Origin: JAJPKK01 sp963807015
GTDB taxonomy: Bacteria > Pseudomonadota > Alphaproteobacteria > Rhizobiales > Xanthobacteraceae
Direction: 5' to 3'
Assembly: GCA_963807015.1 (NCBI GenBank)
Contig: CAWEAS010000022.1
Coordinates: 248,001-312,000, forward strand
Length of the DNA: 64,000 nucleotides
The position numbers and the translations under genes were made by a program. This document shows, one piece after another, positions 36,933-46,007 of this stretch; position 1 is the first letter of the stretch; the number at the start of each line of letters is the position of its first letter. The notes under the pieces were generated by a model. The model did no database searches. It was not told the origin of the DNA and saw nothing but the letters and a program-made list of their open reading frames with translations.

Positions 36933-37643
36933 ATGATTAAGACCCGCGAGGCGATCGCGGCGGCGCCGCGACCATTGCCGGCTGCCGCGCCGATCGGCTG
37001 GCGCGTCGAGTCGGCTCCGGTCGACTACGAGCGCGCGCTTGCCGTCATGGAGGGGCGCGCCGCCGCCATTGCTGCGGACACCGCCGGCGAACTCGTCTGG
37101 CTGATCGAGCATCCGCCGCTCTATACGTCCGGCACGAGCGCGCGCCGCGAAGACCTGCTCTCCGCCCGCTTCCCCGTCTTCGTGGCCGGCCGCGGCGGCC
37201 AGTTCACCTATCACGGCCCCGGCCAACGCGTCGCCTACGTGATGCTCGACCTCAAGCGGCGCGGTGCCGACGTGCGCCGCTTCGTTGCCGATCTCGAAGA
37301 ATGGTTGATTCGCACGCTTGCGGGGTTCGGCATCGCGGGCGAGCGGCGCGAGGACCGGGTCGGAGTGTGGGTGCGCCGTCCCGGCGAGGGTCGCGAGGAC
37401 AAGATTGCCGCGATCGGCATCCGCGTGAAACGCTGGGTGAGCCTGCACGGGATCAGTCTCAACGTCGATCCGGACCTCGGGCATTTCAACGGCATCGTGC
37501 CCTGTGGCGTCGCCGATCCGCGTTATGGCGTGACAAGCCTCGCCGCGATCGGCCACGCGGCCACGCTTCGCGATGTCGATGCCGTCCTTCGGCGTGAATT
37601 CGAAGCGGTCTTCGGCCCGGTGGTCGAGGAGCCCTCCATCTAG
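36933..37643 (+). CDS. lipB: Octanoyltransferase LipB
   Basis: 236 residues. It transfers octanoyl from acyl carrier protein to lipoyl-dependent enzyme domains, the first step of lipoate synthesis (cytoplasm). Family motifs are all present: GRGGQFTYHGPGQ (86-98), RRGADVRRFV, KIAAIGIRVKRWVSLHG starting at Lys157 (catalytic lysine), LNVDPDLGHFNGIVPCGV with the catalytic Cys191. Length is usual for the family. It stands alone between the divergent fliN-like gene and a palindromic repeat. Confidence 0.95.
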   Translation: MIKTREAIAAAPRPLPAAAPIGWRVESAPVDYERALAVMEGRAAAIAADTAGELVWLIEHPPLYTSGTSARREDLLSARFPVFVAGRGGQFTYHGPGQRVAYVMLDLKRRGADVRRFVADLEEWLIRTLAGFGIAGERREDRVGVWVRRPGEGREDKIAAIGIRVKRWVSLHGISLNVDPDLGHFNGIVPCGVADPRYGVTSLAAIGHAATLRDVDAVLRREFEAVFGPVVEEPSI

Positions 37644-37664
37644 GCGGGCTTGAAGGCGCGATTC

Positions 37665-37788
37665 GTAGCCCGGATGAGCCAACGGGTCCCGCCTCCGGCG
37701 GGCCCGATGACAGGCTCCGCGACATCCGGGGAAGACGTTTCCACCTTGCACGTCTGACCCGCATGTCGCTGCGCTCATGCGGGCTACG
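37665..37788. repeat. Dispersed palindromic repeat (GTAGCCCGGATGAGC family), diverged copy
   Basis: Starts GTAGCCCGGATGAGCC and ends ATGTCGCTGCGCTCATGCGGGCTAC, so the ends are inverted copies with a spacer rich in small hairpins. It matches the two copies at 51133-51222 and 55706-55829. Such extragenic palindromes are common in Bradyrhizobium-like genomes. Confidence 0.75.
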
Positions 37789-37831
37789 GGAGGGCTTCAA
37801 GAAACCCGGGCGCGGGGTGGAACGTTTCCCT

Positions 37832-40800
37832 ATGATCCGAGATCAACCGATCGGGCTGATGGAGACCGAATTGGCCAAATCGAGACCCACGCGCACATCG
37901 TCGAAAGCCAAAGCTTCATCGAAGGCTAAACCTTCGCGACGGAAGGCGAAGCTCGCGCACGCGACATCGAAGCCCGCCCGATCCAAGGCCGCCAAATCCA
38001 CAAGCGCCAAGTCCACAAGCGCCAAGTCCACAAAGGCCGGCTCCGCCAAGGCCCGGTGGGCGCAAACGTCCGTAAAAGAAACGTCCGCCAAAGCGAAATC
38101 CGCGAAAGTCAGCTCCGCCAACAACAACGCGAAGCTTGCGGATTACGAGGCCAAGCGTGACTTTGCCAAGACCGCAGAACCGCGCGGCGTCGGCAAAGTC
38201 GCGGCCTCCAAGCGGCTGCGCTTCGTGATCCAGAAGCATGACGCAACGCGTCTGCATTACGACTTCCGCCTGGAGCTCGACGGCGTCTTCAAGTCCTGGG
38301 CGGTGACGCGGGGACCGTCGCTCGATACCCACGACAAGCGGCTCGCCGTCGAGGTCGAAGACCACCCGCTCGACTACGGCGATTTCGAAGGCACGATTCC
38401 CAAGGGTCAATACGGCGGCGGCACGGTCCAACTTTGGGATCGCGGCTACTGGGAATTCGAGGGATCAGGCTCCCCCGAAGAGGCGCTGCGCAAGGGTGAC
38501 CTGAAGTTCACGCTCGACGGCAAGCGCCTCAAGGGCAGCTGGGTCCTGGTGCGCATCCGCGGCGACAAGTTCAACAGCAAGCGCAACAACTGGCTTCTCA
38601 TCAAACACCGCGACGAGTTCGCAACCGAAGGTCATGGCGATGCCATTCTGGAGGACGACCGCTCCGTCGCCTCCGGCCGGCCGATGGCCGCGATTGCGGC
38701 CGGCAAAGGTCGTGCACCGACGCCGTTCATGAGCACTGGGAGCGCCAAGCACGGCGCAGATGCAGTGTGGAATTCGAACCAAGGCTCCGCCCACGAGGAG
38801 CGGGCGAAGAGGACGCTCAACCGATCAGCGGCAGCGAGCCCGTCGGCGGCGACTGTCCGATCGGCGGTGAGCGATCCCCCTCCCCGGGCCACGAGAGCGG
38901 GAGGGAAGACCGCACGGCCGATGCCGAACTTCATCGCGCCGCAGCTCTGCACTCCGGTCGAGCGCCCGCCGGCTGGCGAGGGATGGGCGCACGAGATCAA
39001 GTTCGACGGTTACCGCATCCAGATGCGTGTCGAGGATGGCGTCGCAATGTTGCGGACCCGCAAAGGCCTCGACTGGACCGCGAAATTCGCGGCGATCGCC
39101 GAGGCCGGCGACCGCCTGCCGGACTGCATCCTCGACGGCGAAATCGTCGCGCTCGATAATGAAGGCCGGCCCGATTTCGGCGCGTTGCAAGCCGCGCTCG
39201 CGGACGGAAAAACCGAAAACCTCATCTTTTTCGCGTTCGATCTCCTGTTCCGCGGCAATGACGATGTGCGCCGGCTGCCGCTATCGGAGCGAAAGAAACA
39301 GCTGCGCGCTCTGCTCGACGCTCACAAGCAAACAGCGCCACGAATCCGCTTCGTCGAGCATTTTGAGACCGCCGGCGATGCGGTGCTGCGCTCCGCATGT
39401 CAAATGTCGCTCGAAGGCATCGTGTCGAAGCGGCTCGACGCGCCCTATTCATCCGGACGCGGCGACACCTGGATGAAGGCGAAGTGCCGCACGGGGCACG
39501 AGGTGGTGATCGGCGGCTGGAGCGAGGAAGACGGCCGGTTTCGCTCGCTCCTCGTCGGCGCACGGCGGGGCGACGAGCTCGTTTATCTTGGCCGCGTCGG
39601 CACCGGCTACAGCCAGGCGACGGTCGCGAGAATCTTTCCGCGCATCAGGGCACAGGAGGCGCGCGAGAGCCCGTTCACCGGCGCCAATGCCCCGCGCCGC
39701 GAGCGCGGCATCCACTGGACGAAGCCGGTGCTGGTTGCGGAGATCGAATTTGCGGGCTGGACCACCGACGGGATGGTGCGTCAGGCAGCCTTCAAAGGCA
39801 TGCGCGAGGACAAGCCCGCCGAAGAGGTCGAGGTGGAAACGCCGGCGCCCGCCGCGGCAACGCCGCTCCGCGTTCCGAAACCCCACGCATCCAAGCACGC
39901 ATCCAAACACGCATCCAAGACGGCCGGCGGCCGTACCGAAGCGGCCTCGGTCGTGATGGGCGTCACGATCAGCAAGCCAGACAAGGCGCTGTGGCCTGAC
40001 GACGGTGAAGGCGCGCCGATCACCAAGCTTGACCTCGCCCATTACTACGAGGCGGTCGGCCCCTGGCTCATCGCGCACATCAAAGGCCGACCGTGCTCGA
40101 TCATTCGCGCACCGGACGGCATCGGCGGCGAGCTCTTCTTCCAGCGCCACGGCATGCCCGGCCAATCCAGCCTGCTTGAGCTGACGATCGTCTCTGGCGA
40201 CCGCAAGCCTTACGTCCAGATCGACCGCGTCGAAGGCCTCGCCGCGGTTGCGCAGTCGGCCGGCGTCGAGCTTCATCCGTGGAATTGTCAGCCCGGCAAG
40301 CCCGACCTGCCGGGACGCTTCGTGTTCGATCTCGATCCGGCGCCCGACGTTTCCTTTGACCAGGTCGTGGAAGCCGCCCAGGAGATCCGCGTGCGGCTCG
40401 AGGCCGTGGGTCTTGCAGCCTTCTGCAAGACCACCGGCGGCAAGGGGCTTCACGTGGTGACGCCGTTCACTTCGGCGCCGACGCCCGACTGGCCCACGGC
40501 AAAGGCCTTCGCTCGTGATCTCAGCACCGCGATGGCCGCCGACAGCCCGGACCGCTATCTCGTCAACATGGCGAAGAAACAACGCAACGGCCGCATCTTC
40601 CTCGACTATCTGCGCAACGACCGCATGTCGACCGCGGTCGCCGTGCTGTCGCCGCGCGCGCGGGCGGGCGCCCCGGTGTCGATGCCGCTCACCTGGAGCC
40701 AAGTCAAGAAGGGCCTCGATCCGAAACGATTCACGCTGCGGACGGCGCCGGCCCTGTTGCAACGCTCGGCGGCGTGGACGGACTACGACGATGCCGCGCG

Positions 40801-40852
40801 CTCGCTTGCCGATGCGATCAAGCGGTTCGGTGGACGCCCGCGGCCAGCGTAA
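37832..40852 (+). CDS. ligD: DNA ligase D (phosphoesterase-ligase-polymerase)
   Basis: About 1,006 residues. Joins DNA double-strand breaks in Ku-dependent end joining. Domain order: Lys/Ala/Ser-rich tail (about 1-120); 3'-phosphoesterase (about 127-265: RFVIQKHDATRLHYDFRLE, PLDYGDFEGTIPKGQYGGG); ATP-dependent ligase (about 375-660, with AHEIKFDGYR and nucleophile Lys390); a linker with HASK repeats; primase-like polymerase (about 700-1,000, with FDLDPAP carrying catalytic Asp833 and Asp835). I start at ATG 37832; an ATG at 37763 is in frame but lies inside the palindromic repeat. ATG 37859 is also possible. No ku gene is in the window. Confidence 0.95.
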   Translation: MIRDQPIGLMETELAKSRPTRTSSKAKASSKAKPSRRKAKLAHATSKPARSKAAKSTSAKSTSAKSTKAGSAKARWAQTSVKETSAKAKSAKVSSANNNAKLADYEAKRDFAKTAEPRGVGKVAASKRLRFVIQKHDATRLHYDFRLELDGVFKSWAVTRGPSLDTHDKRLAVEVEDHPLDYGDFEGTIPKGQYGGGTVQLWDRGYWEFEGSGSPEEALRKGDLKFTLDGKRLKGSWVLVRIRGDKFNSKRNNWLLIKHRDEFATEGHGDAILEDDRSVASGRPMAAIAAGKGRAPTPFMSTGSAKHGADAVWNSNQGSAHEERAKRTLNRSAAASPSAATVRSAVSDPPPRATRAGGKTARPMPNFIAPQLCTPVERPPAGEGWAHEIKFDGYRIQMRVEDGVAMLRTRKGLDWTAKFAAIAEAGDRLPDCILDGEIVALDNEGRPDFGALQAALADGKTENLIFFAFDLLFRGNDDVRRLPLSERKKQLRALLDAHKQTAPRIRFVEHFETAGDAVLRSACQMSLEGIVSKRLDAPYSSGRGDTWMKAKCRTGHEVVIGGWSEEDGRFRSLLVGARRGDELVYLGRVGTGYSQATVARIFPRIRAQEARESPFTGANAPRRERGIHWTKPVLVAEIEFAGWTTDGMVRQAAFKGMREDKPAEEVEVETPAPAAATPLRVPKPHASKHASKHASKTAGGRTEAASVVMGVTISKPDKALWPDDGEGAPITKLDLAHYYEAVGPWLIAHIKGRPCSIIRAPDGIGGELFFQRHGMPGQSSLLELTIVSGDRKPYVQIDRVEGLAAVAQSAGVELHPWNCQPGKPDLPGRFVFDLDPAPDVSFDQVVEAAQEIRVRLEAVGLAAFCKTTGGKGLHVVTPFTSAPTPDWPTAKAFARDLSTAMAADSPDRYLVNMAKKQRNGRIFLDYLRNDRMSTAVAVLSPRARAGAPVSMPLTWSQVKKGLDPKRFTLRTAPALLQRSAAWTDYDDAARSLADAIKRFGGRPRPA

Positions 40853-41178
40853 CGATTTGAGAGCGCCGGTCGCAGATAATTGTTGAGTTGGTCCAGATCG
40901 CTCCTCGCTAGTTGTCGTCATCGTCCGGGTTGACCGGGCGATCCAGTAACCCGCGGCTCAGAATTTTGAGACAGAGCATCCACCGCTAGTTCGGTGGTTA
41001 CTGGATGCCCGCTTTCGCGGGCATGACCAAGAAGGGTGTGGTGAATCTCGTAGCGAACGCCACGCAAAGCGTGCGTCCCCCCGTCTCCTCAATTCCGTCA
41101 AACTCACCCGTTCTAAGCGCGCCGCAACAGGATTTCCTTTGTTGTTTTTCGCGCGCAGAGGCGCGGCCTTATTTTTCG
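40853..41178. repeat. Intergenic region with an inverted-repeat element
   Basis: ATCCAGTAACC (40941-40951) and GGTTACTGGAT (40996-41006) are perfect 11-base inverted arms; the right arm runs straight into the hairpin GCCCGCTTTCGCGGGC (41007-41022) and GCATGACC. This is an extragenic palindrome common in rhizobial genomes. The rest of the gap holds nothing recognisable. An in-frame upstream extension of the next gene reads through this repeat and is not real. Confidence 0.65.
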
Positions 41179-41808
41179 ATGAAGACGCTGCTGCAACCCA
41201 ATCGGCTGGTGCTGATACCCGAAACCGACGAAGAACGCCTCGCGCTCGCCGCGTGGCGCTCGGAGCACGATGATTTTGCGTTTGCGATGCAGCCTAATTC
41301 CGGAACCGGAGCGACGTTGGCGGCGCTCGGGCCGCGGCTCGAGGCGTGCCGCGAGCCGATCAACGTCACCAGCATGAGCCCCGAACCGATCCGGCTGATT
41401 GCGAATTTCGCGCCGACGCCGTTCGAGCTCGACGGGACCCGCTACAACTGCGTCGAGGCGTTCTGGCAAAGCTTGCGATTTCCTGTTGACGAGCGGCCGT
41501 CGATAGCCCGCCTCGATGGTTCGGCTGCGAAGCGCGAGAGTTCGCGACAGCCCTACGGCACTCACGTGATATATCGCGGAGAGACGGCGCCGGTCGGCGC
41601 CTATGAGCATTGGCAACTGATGCGCCGCGCATGCCAGGCCAAATTCCAACAGAACGGCGATGCGCTCGATGCTTTGCTGGGTACCGGCGAGCGGCCCCTC
41701 ATCCATGTCGTGCGCCGCGACAGCCGGACCATTCCCGGCGTCATCATGGCCGGCATCTGGATGGACGTGCGTGCGCGGGCGCGCAGGGGCGGTCTCTGGT
41801 TGAGCTAA
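41179..41808 (+). CDS. NADAR domain protein (YbiA-like)
   Basis: 209 residues from ATG 41179. The C-terminal two thirds fit the NADAR/YbiA fold: IANFAPTPFELDGTRYNCVEAFWQ, then RESSRQPYGTHVIYRGE, LMRRACQAKFQQN and LLGTGERPLIHV. NADAR proteins cleave N-glycosidic bonds of ADP-ribose or riboflavin intermediates; some reverse ADP-ribosylation of nucleic acids. The first ~60 residues (LLQPNRLVLIPETDEERLALAAW) are an extra N-terminal region. No DarT-like toxin is adjacent. The stop codon overlaps the stop of the convergent gene by four bases. Confidence 0.8.
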   Translation: MKTLLQPNRLVLIPETDEERLALAAWRSEHDDFAFAMQPNSGTGATLAALGPRLEACREPINVTSMSPEPIRLIANFAPTPFELDGTRYNCVEAFWQSLRFPVDERPSIARLDGSAAKRESSRQPYGTHVIYRGETAPVGAYEHWQLMRRACQAKFQQNGDALDALLGTGERPLIHVVRRDSRTIPGVIMAGIWMDVRARARRGGLWLS

Positions 41809-42302
41809 CGCGCGATCGAAGCGACCTGATAGGAGACCTCGCGCGCCGACAGGCAGCGCCCGATGACGCCCGCCATGCGCGGCGCCGCGTACGGGCTGAA
41901 CGCGCCCTCGCATCCCACCGGCAGCGCCTGGCGAGCGACCGGCGCGCGCGAACGGTCGGCGTTGTCTTGATTGCCCGCCGAGAACACACGCTCGGCAATG
42001 ATCGTCGTCTGGCTCCTTGGATCGACCCGATAAATCACGTTGCCGTTTCGATCGCGGACCGTAATGGCCGACACAGCCGGGGCCGCGAGTTCTATCGCGG
42101 CGAAGTCCGCGCGCGGCCCACCGCCCGGAAGCGCGAACGGCAGCCATAATCGGTCGCTCTTGCGCGCGCTGTCGGCGCTCACGTGCGTCGATAGTCTCGT
42201 CCCGTCGTTCGGACCATGAGCAGCGTCGGCCGCAAGCAAAGCGGCGCCCGCGAGAAGGCAGACCGAGCCGGCACACAATCCAATCAGAACAGCGCGCATC
42301 AT
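41805..42302 (-). CDS. Small exported protein of unknown function
   Basis: 165 residues. Signal peptide at about 1-28 (RAVLIGLCAGSVCLLAGAALLAADAAHG). The mature part has a strand-rich middle (AAIELAAPAVSAITVRDRNGNVIYRVDP) and two cysteines near the C-terminus that could form a disulfide (PVGCEGAF and VIGRCLSA). I do not recognise the family. Start is ATG 42302 or the adjacent ATG 42299; GGGGGA lies just upstream, and its spacing suits the second better. Confidence 0.7.
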   Translation of the reverse strand: MMRAVLIGLCAGSVCLLAGAALLAADAAHGPNDGTRLSTHVSADSARKSDRLWLPFALPGGGPRADFAAIELAAPAVSAITVRDRNGNVIYRVDPRSQTTIIAERVFSAGNQDNADRSRAPVARQALPVGCEGAFSPYAAPRMAGVIGRCLSAREVSYQVASIAR

Positions 42303-42500
42303 AAATCCCCCGTGTCCACGGATGCAGATAGCGCGAAGAGGGAAAAACTCGGGGCTGGCGTCCCCACACGGCCAAACAAACGAGCGGCCATCGGAAATGT
42401 TCCCAATAGGTTAAATCAATCGCACGAGGCATCACCGCAATGTGATTCAAGACAATCGCAATTTGCGCAGCGCGTGTTGCACGTCGTGTAAGACGTGGGT

Positions 42501-42519
42501 GGCCGGGACGGGCCCGGCC
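42501..42519. repeat. GC-rich hairpin downstream of the DUF3309 gene
   Basis: GGCCGGG, loop ACGGG, CCCGGCC, followed by ATGACG. The surrounding text (GTGGGTGGCCGGGACGGGCC) is a common extragenic repeat in Bradyrhizobium-like genomes. It could also end transcription of the DUF3309 gene, though there is no T-run. Confidence 0.5.
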
Positions 42520-42547
42520 ATGACGATGAAATGCACTTCAGGGCGCG

Positions 42548-42703
42548 CTAGATGCGGCCGATCAGCGCCAGGATCACGACGACAACCAACACCAGCCCGA
42601 GGATGCCGCCCGGTCCATAGCCCCAGCTGGAGCTGTAGCCCCAGGTGGGCAATGCGCCGACGAGCAATAGAATGAGAATAACGATCAGGACGGTCGAAAG
42701 CAT
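42548..42703 (-). CDS. DUF3309 family membrane micro-protein
   Basis: 51 residues: an N-terminal membrane segment (MLSTVLIVILILLLVGALP), a short TWGYSSSWGYGPGG turn, and a second membrane segment (LGLVLVVVVILALIGRI). This is the DUF3309 pattern. A longer in-frame start at 42844 is open, but the conserved protein begins at the ATG at 42703, which has GGAG nine bases upstream. Function unknown; family members are small inner-membrane proteins often linked with stress-responsive genes. Confidence 0.88.
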   Translation of the reverse strand: MLSTVLIVILILLLVGALPTWGYSSSWGYGPGGILGLVLVVVVILALIGRI

Positions 42704-42724
42704 TTGCGTAATCTCCGTGTAGCA

Positions 42725-42758
42725 TTTGGTTCGTTTGAAAATTCTGCATCGAACCAAA
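42725..42758. promoter_or_regulatory. 9-bp inverted repeat upstream of the DUF3309 gene
   Basis: TTTGGTTCG and CGAACCAAA, perfect 9-base arms with a 16-base spacer, lie 22-55 bases upstream of the DUF3309 start codon. The place and spacing suit an operator or a leader hairpin. Confidence 0.4.
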
Positions 42759-42948
42759 AGTTCCCGTTTGGCGCAGCGCAAAACCTTGCTGCGGAGCGGG
42801 ATAATTCCTCGTGATGCAGCACGAGACGGCGCGCGCAGCGACACGGCGGTTCAAGTTTCCATTGGAGCGTGGCAACCAACTCGCAAGCTAAAGCGTTGGT
42901 TTGGGGGCATCTAATTCCTGCGTGGGGCCGCCAACCTGGAGCGCTTCA

Positions 42949-43362
42949 ATGTGCGACTACAGCCTGCAAAATGTCCGCTCCCGGCCTGCCAAGGTCGGAG
43001 ACAGACTAGTCACCCGCGACTTCGGCACCGGCACACGGGGTTTTGCCGCGCCTGAAGACAAAGCCGTTGCGGTTTGCGTTCTTCCCGGGACGGAAATTGC
43101 CTTCGCCCAGGAGCTTGTCGTGCCTGCCTGGGGCTTCCTGCGGCTGGTGACGAGCCGCCACACATACAAGACGGCGATCTTTCGCCAGATCAACAAGGAT
43201 GTGCCCCATTATCATCACGATGCCCTGGAATTTCCGGATGGGCGCACCGTGTTGCTGACGGGTCTGCCGGAAGGCAAGCATGCGACAGTCCTCCAGCTCC
43301 CGGCACAGGCGAGAACGCGAGCGGAAGCTGAGTCGCGAACGCGCGTGCCCTACCTCGGCTGA
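42949..43362 (+). CDS. Conserved protein of unknown function
   Basis: 137 residues beginning MCDYSLQNVRSRPAKVGDRL, a start I recognise from a conserved family in rhizobial genomes without known function. The protein is strand-rich (AVAVCVLPGTEIAFAQEL, TAIFRQINKDVPHYHHDALEF), contains an HYHHD cluster that could bind metal, and ends in a basic tail. An in-frame start at 42901 is open, but the ATG at 42949 has GGAG eight bases upstream and matches the conserved N-terminus. No signal peptide. Confidence 0.75.
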   Translation: MCDYSLQNVRSRPAKVGDRLVTRDFGTGTRGFAAPEDKAVAVCVLPGTEIAFAQELVVPAWGFLRLVTSRHTYKTAIFRQINKDVPHYHHDALEFPDGRTVLLTGLPEGKHATVLQLPAQARTRAEAESRTRVPYLG

Positions 43363-43460
43363 GCGAGAAAGCAAAGAGGCGACGACAGGCGTCGGCAGAC
43401 CACCACCAGCTTCGGCAACGCCGTCCCACCGACGGCGTTTGTTGAGGCGCGGTCATTTTT

Positions 43461-43482
43461 TGGCGAACCGACTGGTTCGCCA
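43461..43482. promoter_or_regulatory. 9-bp hairpin in the leader of the debranching-enzyme gene
   Basis: TGGCGAACC, loop GACT, GGTTCGCCA: perfect 9-bp stem preceded (not followed) by six T on the + strand. Lies 106 bases before the ATG. Not a rho-independent terminator on either strand; operator or mRNA leader structure possible. Confidence 0.4.
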
Positions 43483-43587
43483 TTGGCGCTTGTGAACTGA
43501 GCGAGAGCGGGCTCGCGACATTTCCGGCAAACGTTGTTTCGGACACAGCTGTTTGCGACAACACCACGCCGAACGAGGGGCCATTCC

Positions 43588-45780
43588 ATGTCTACCGACC
43601 GTAGCGCACACGCGAAGGCCGTCCACGTCGAGGAGGTGCCCCAGGCGCTGCATATTGCGGCCGAGGGCATCGCACCGACGCCACACAGCACGCTGAAATA
43701 CGGCGACACCTTCGTAGTGCTGGACCATCATGGCGACATCGGAACATCCGACGGTCCGGACGGCCTTTTTAACAACGATACGCGCTACCTTTCGCGGCTC
43801 GAGCTTTTGATCAACGGCCGGCACCCTGTGCTGCTGGGCGTTAACGCGCGCGACGACAATACGCTGCTGACCATCGAGCTCACCAACCCGCAGATGGTCT
43901 TCGATGGCAACATCGTGTTGCAGCAGCACGCCCTGCATGTCGTGCGGACGATCTATCTTTGGCAGAACGAAGCCTATCAGCGCTTCGCGATCCGCAACTA
44001 CGGTGAAGTGCCGGTTGGGCTCGAACTCACCATAAATTTCGACAACGATTTTGCCGATCTTTTCGAGGTGCGCGGCGCGCGGCGGGCCCGACGCGGCACC
44101 GTCACGCGCAGCGTCGACAGCCCGGCGCAAGCGAGCCTCATTTACCAAGGGCTCGACGGCAAAACCCGCAGCACCAAGCTCGTGTTTGACCCCGCGCCGG
44201 CGACATTGACAGCAAAATCGGCGACCTACCGCATTCGCCTCGAGCCGCACGACCACGTGCCGATCTTCCTGACCGCAAGCTGCAACCGGCCGCGTGACTA
44301 TCGACCGGCTACGTTTTTGCGCGGACTGCTGGCGATCCATCGCGAGCGCGAGCGCGACAACCGCAGTTGCACGACGGTCGAAGCCTCAAACGACATCTTC
44401 AATGAGGTGCTGTGCCGGTCGATGGCCGACCTCCACATGCTGATGACCGAGACGCCGCAGGGTCCCTACCCTTACGCCGGCATTCCCTGGTACTCGACGA
44501 CGTTCGGCCGCGACGGCCTGATCACGGCGATGCAAATGCTGTGGTTCGATCCGAGCGTGGCGCGCGGCGTGTTGCGGCGCCTCGCGCACTACCAAGCCAC
44601 GACCGAAGACCCGGAAGCCGACGCCCAACCCGGCAAGATTTTGCACGAGATGCGCGGCGGCGAGATGGCGAGCCTCAAGGAAATTCCCTTCGGCCTCTAT
44701 TACGGCAGCGTCGATTCAACGCCGTTGTTCGTGCTGCTCGCAGGCCTCTATGCCGAGCGCACCGGTGACTACCAGACATTGATAGAGCTGTGGCCCCACA
44801 TCGAGGCCGCACTGAAATGGATTGACGGACCCGGCGATCCCGATGGCGACGGATTTGTCGAATACCGACGTGCGAGCGAGCACGGTCTTGCCAACCAGGG
44901 CTGGAAGGATTCCTTCGATGCCATTTTTCATGCGGATGGCCATCTCGCAGATGGCGACATCGCATTGGTCGAGGTACAGGGCTATGTTTACGCTGCCAAG
45001 CAAACCGCAGCACGATGCGCGCGACGGATCGGACGGGAAGCGCACGCCCGACGGCTCGCAGCCGAGGCGCAACTGCTCGCCGAACGATTCGAGGCCGCAT
45101 TCTGGTGCGCCGACCTGAAGACCTATGCGCTGGCGCTCGATGGCGCCAAGAACGCCTGCTGCGTACGCAGCTCCAACGCCGGCCAGGTGCTCTTTGGCGG
45201 CATCGCCGATGCGACGCGGGCGGCGCTCGTCGCGTCCGATCTGATGCGGCCGCGCTTTTTCTCGGGGTGGGGCATTCGCACGATCGCCAAGGGCGAGCCG
45301 CGTTATAATCCGCTCTCCTACCATGACGGCTCGATCTGGCCCCATGATAACGCGCTGATTGCGCTGGGCCTCGCGCGCTACGGATTGAAGGATCCGGTCG
45401 AGCGCGTGTTCACCGCACTCTTCGACGCCGCGGCCTATATGGATCTGCGGCGATTGCCTGAGCTGTTTTGCGGATTGCAGCGCCAGTCCGGCCGCGGTCC
45501 GACGCTTTATCCGGTGGCATGTGCGCCGCAAGCATGGGCAAGTGCAACGCCATTCACATTGATCGAAGCGGCGCTTGGACTGGAGTTCGATTCCGGTGCA
45601 AACGAGATTCGCCTGCGAAATCCCCGCCTGCCGCCATTCCTTGACGAGATGCTGCTGCGCAATGTGACGCTAGGCGACGCGAGCGTCGATCTCATCGTAC
45701 GCCGTCACGGGGACAACGTGTCTGTTGCAATACCCCGGCGTCGTGGCGACGTGCAGGTTTCAGTGATCTGCACCAGTTGA
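43588..45780 (+). CDS. Amylo-alpha-1,6-glucosidase / glycogen-debranching-type glycoside hydrolase
   Basis: 730 residues. The N-terminal domain (about 30-220: DGLFNNDTRYLSRLELLING, NARDDNTLLTIELTNP) is the glycogen-debranching N-terminal fold. The C-terminal part (about 265-715) is an (alpha/alpha)6-barrel of the GH-type debranching family with PYPYAGIPWYSTTFGRDGLI, SVDSTPLFVLL, GWKDSFDAI and SYHDGSIWPHDNALIA. Such enzymes hydrolyse alpha-1,6 branches or related alpha-glucosides; exact substrate not known. Start at ATG 43588 with AGGGG eight bases upstream. It forms a loose carbohydrate cluster with the GT4 gene 2.2 kb downstream, a pairing often seen in rhizobia. Confidence 0.88.
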   Translation: MSTDRSAHAKAVHVEEVPQALHIAAEGIAPTPHSTLKYGDTFVVLDHHGDIGTSDGPDGLFNNDTRYLSRLELLINGRHPVLLGVNARDDNTLLTIELTNPQMVFDGNIVLQQHALHVVRTIYLWQNEAYQRFAIRNYGEVPVGLELTINFDNDFADLFEVRGARRARRGTVTRSVDSPAQASLIYQGLDGKTRSTKLVFDPAPATLTAKSATYRIRLEPHDHVPIFLTASCNRPRDYRPATFLRGLLAIHRERERDNRSCTTVEASNDIFNEVLCRSMADLHMLMTETPQGPYPYAGIPWYSTTFGRDGLITAMQMLWFDPSVARGVLRRLAHYQATTEDPEADAQPGKILHEMRGGEMASLKEIPFGLYYGSVDSTPLFVLLAGLYAERTGDYQTLIELWPHIEAALKWIDGPGDPDGDGFVEYRRASEHGLANQGWKDSFDAIFHADGHLADGDIALVEVQGYVYAAKQTAARCARRIGREAHARRLAAEAQLLAERFEAAFWCADLKTYALALDGAKNACCVRSSNAGQVLFGGIADATRAALVASDLMRPRFFSGWGIRTIAKGEPRYNPLSYHDGSIWPHDNALIALGLARYGLKDPVERVFTALFDAAAYMDLRRLPELFCGLQRQSGRGPTLYPVACAPQAWASATPFTLIEAALGLEFDSGANEIRLRNPRLPPFLDEMLLRNVTLGDASVDLIVRRHGDNVSVAIPRRRGDVQVSVICTS

Positions 45781-46007
45781 TACAGCGGGTTCCCACGACA
45801 GTTAATCTCGCGGATTCCTACGACGCATCACCGATTAGAGCTGCGAAAGTAGCGGAGCGATCGACGCTGCGGCAAACCACGTGCGAAGTATGTCTCAATC
45901 GCACCCTTGGAACTCTTCCGGACGCTGGATCAGAAAGCCGCCTCGGAACTTAGTATGCGCTGCGCGCTTATGGTGTTGAGACTTAATGTTTCGATGCGGG
46001 AGGTTCC

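Noticed and set aside
39449..40921. 490-residue minus-strand frame opposite ligD
   Set aside because: Composition is typical of an antisense shadow; ligD on the other strand carries all domain motifs across this stretch.
41113..42450. 445-residue minus-strand frame over the NADAR gene and the small exported protein
   Set aside because: It overlaps two genes with recognisable content in other frames and itself reads as Arg/Gly-rich nonsense.
43461..43482. Hairpin next to six T as a rho-independent terminator
   Set aside because: The T-run precedes the hairpin on the + strand and is A on the minus strand, so it fits neither direction.
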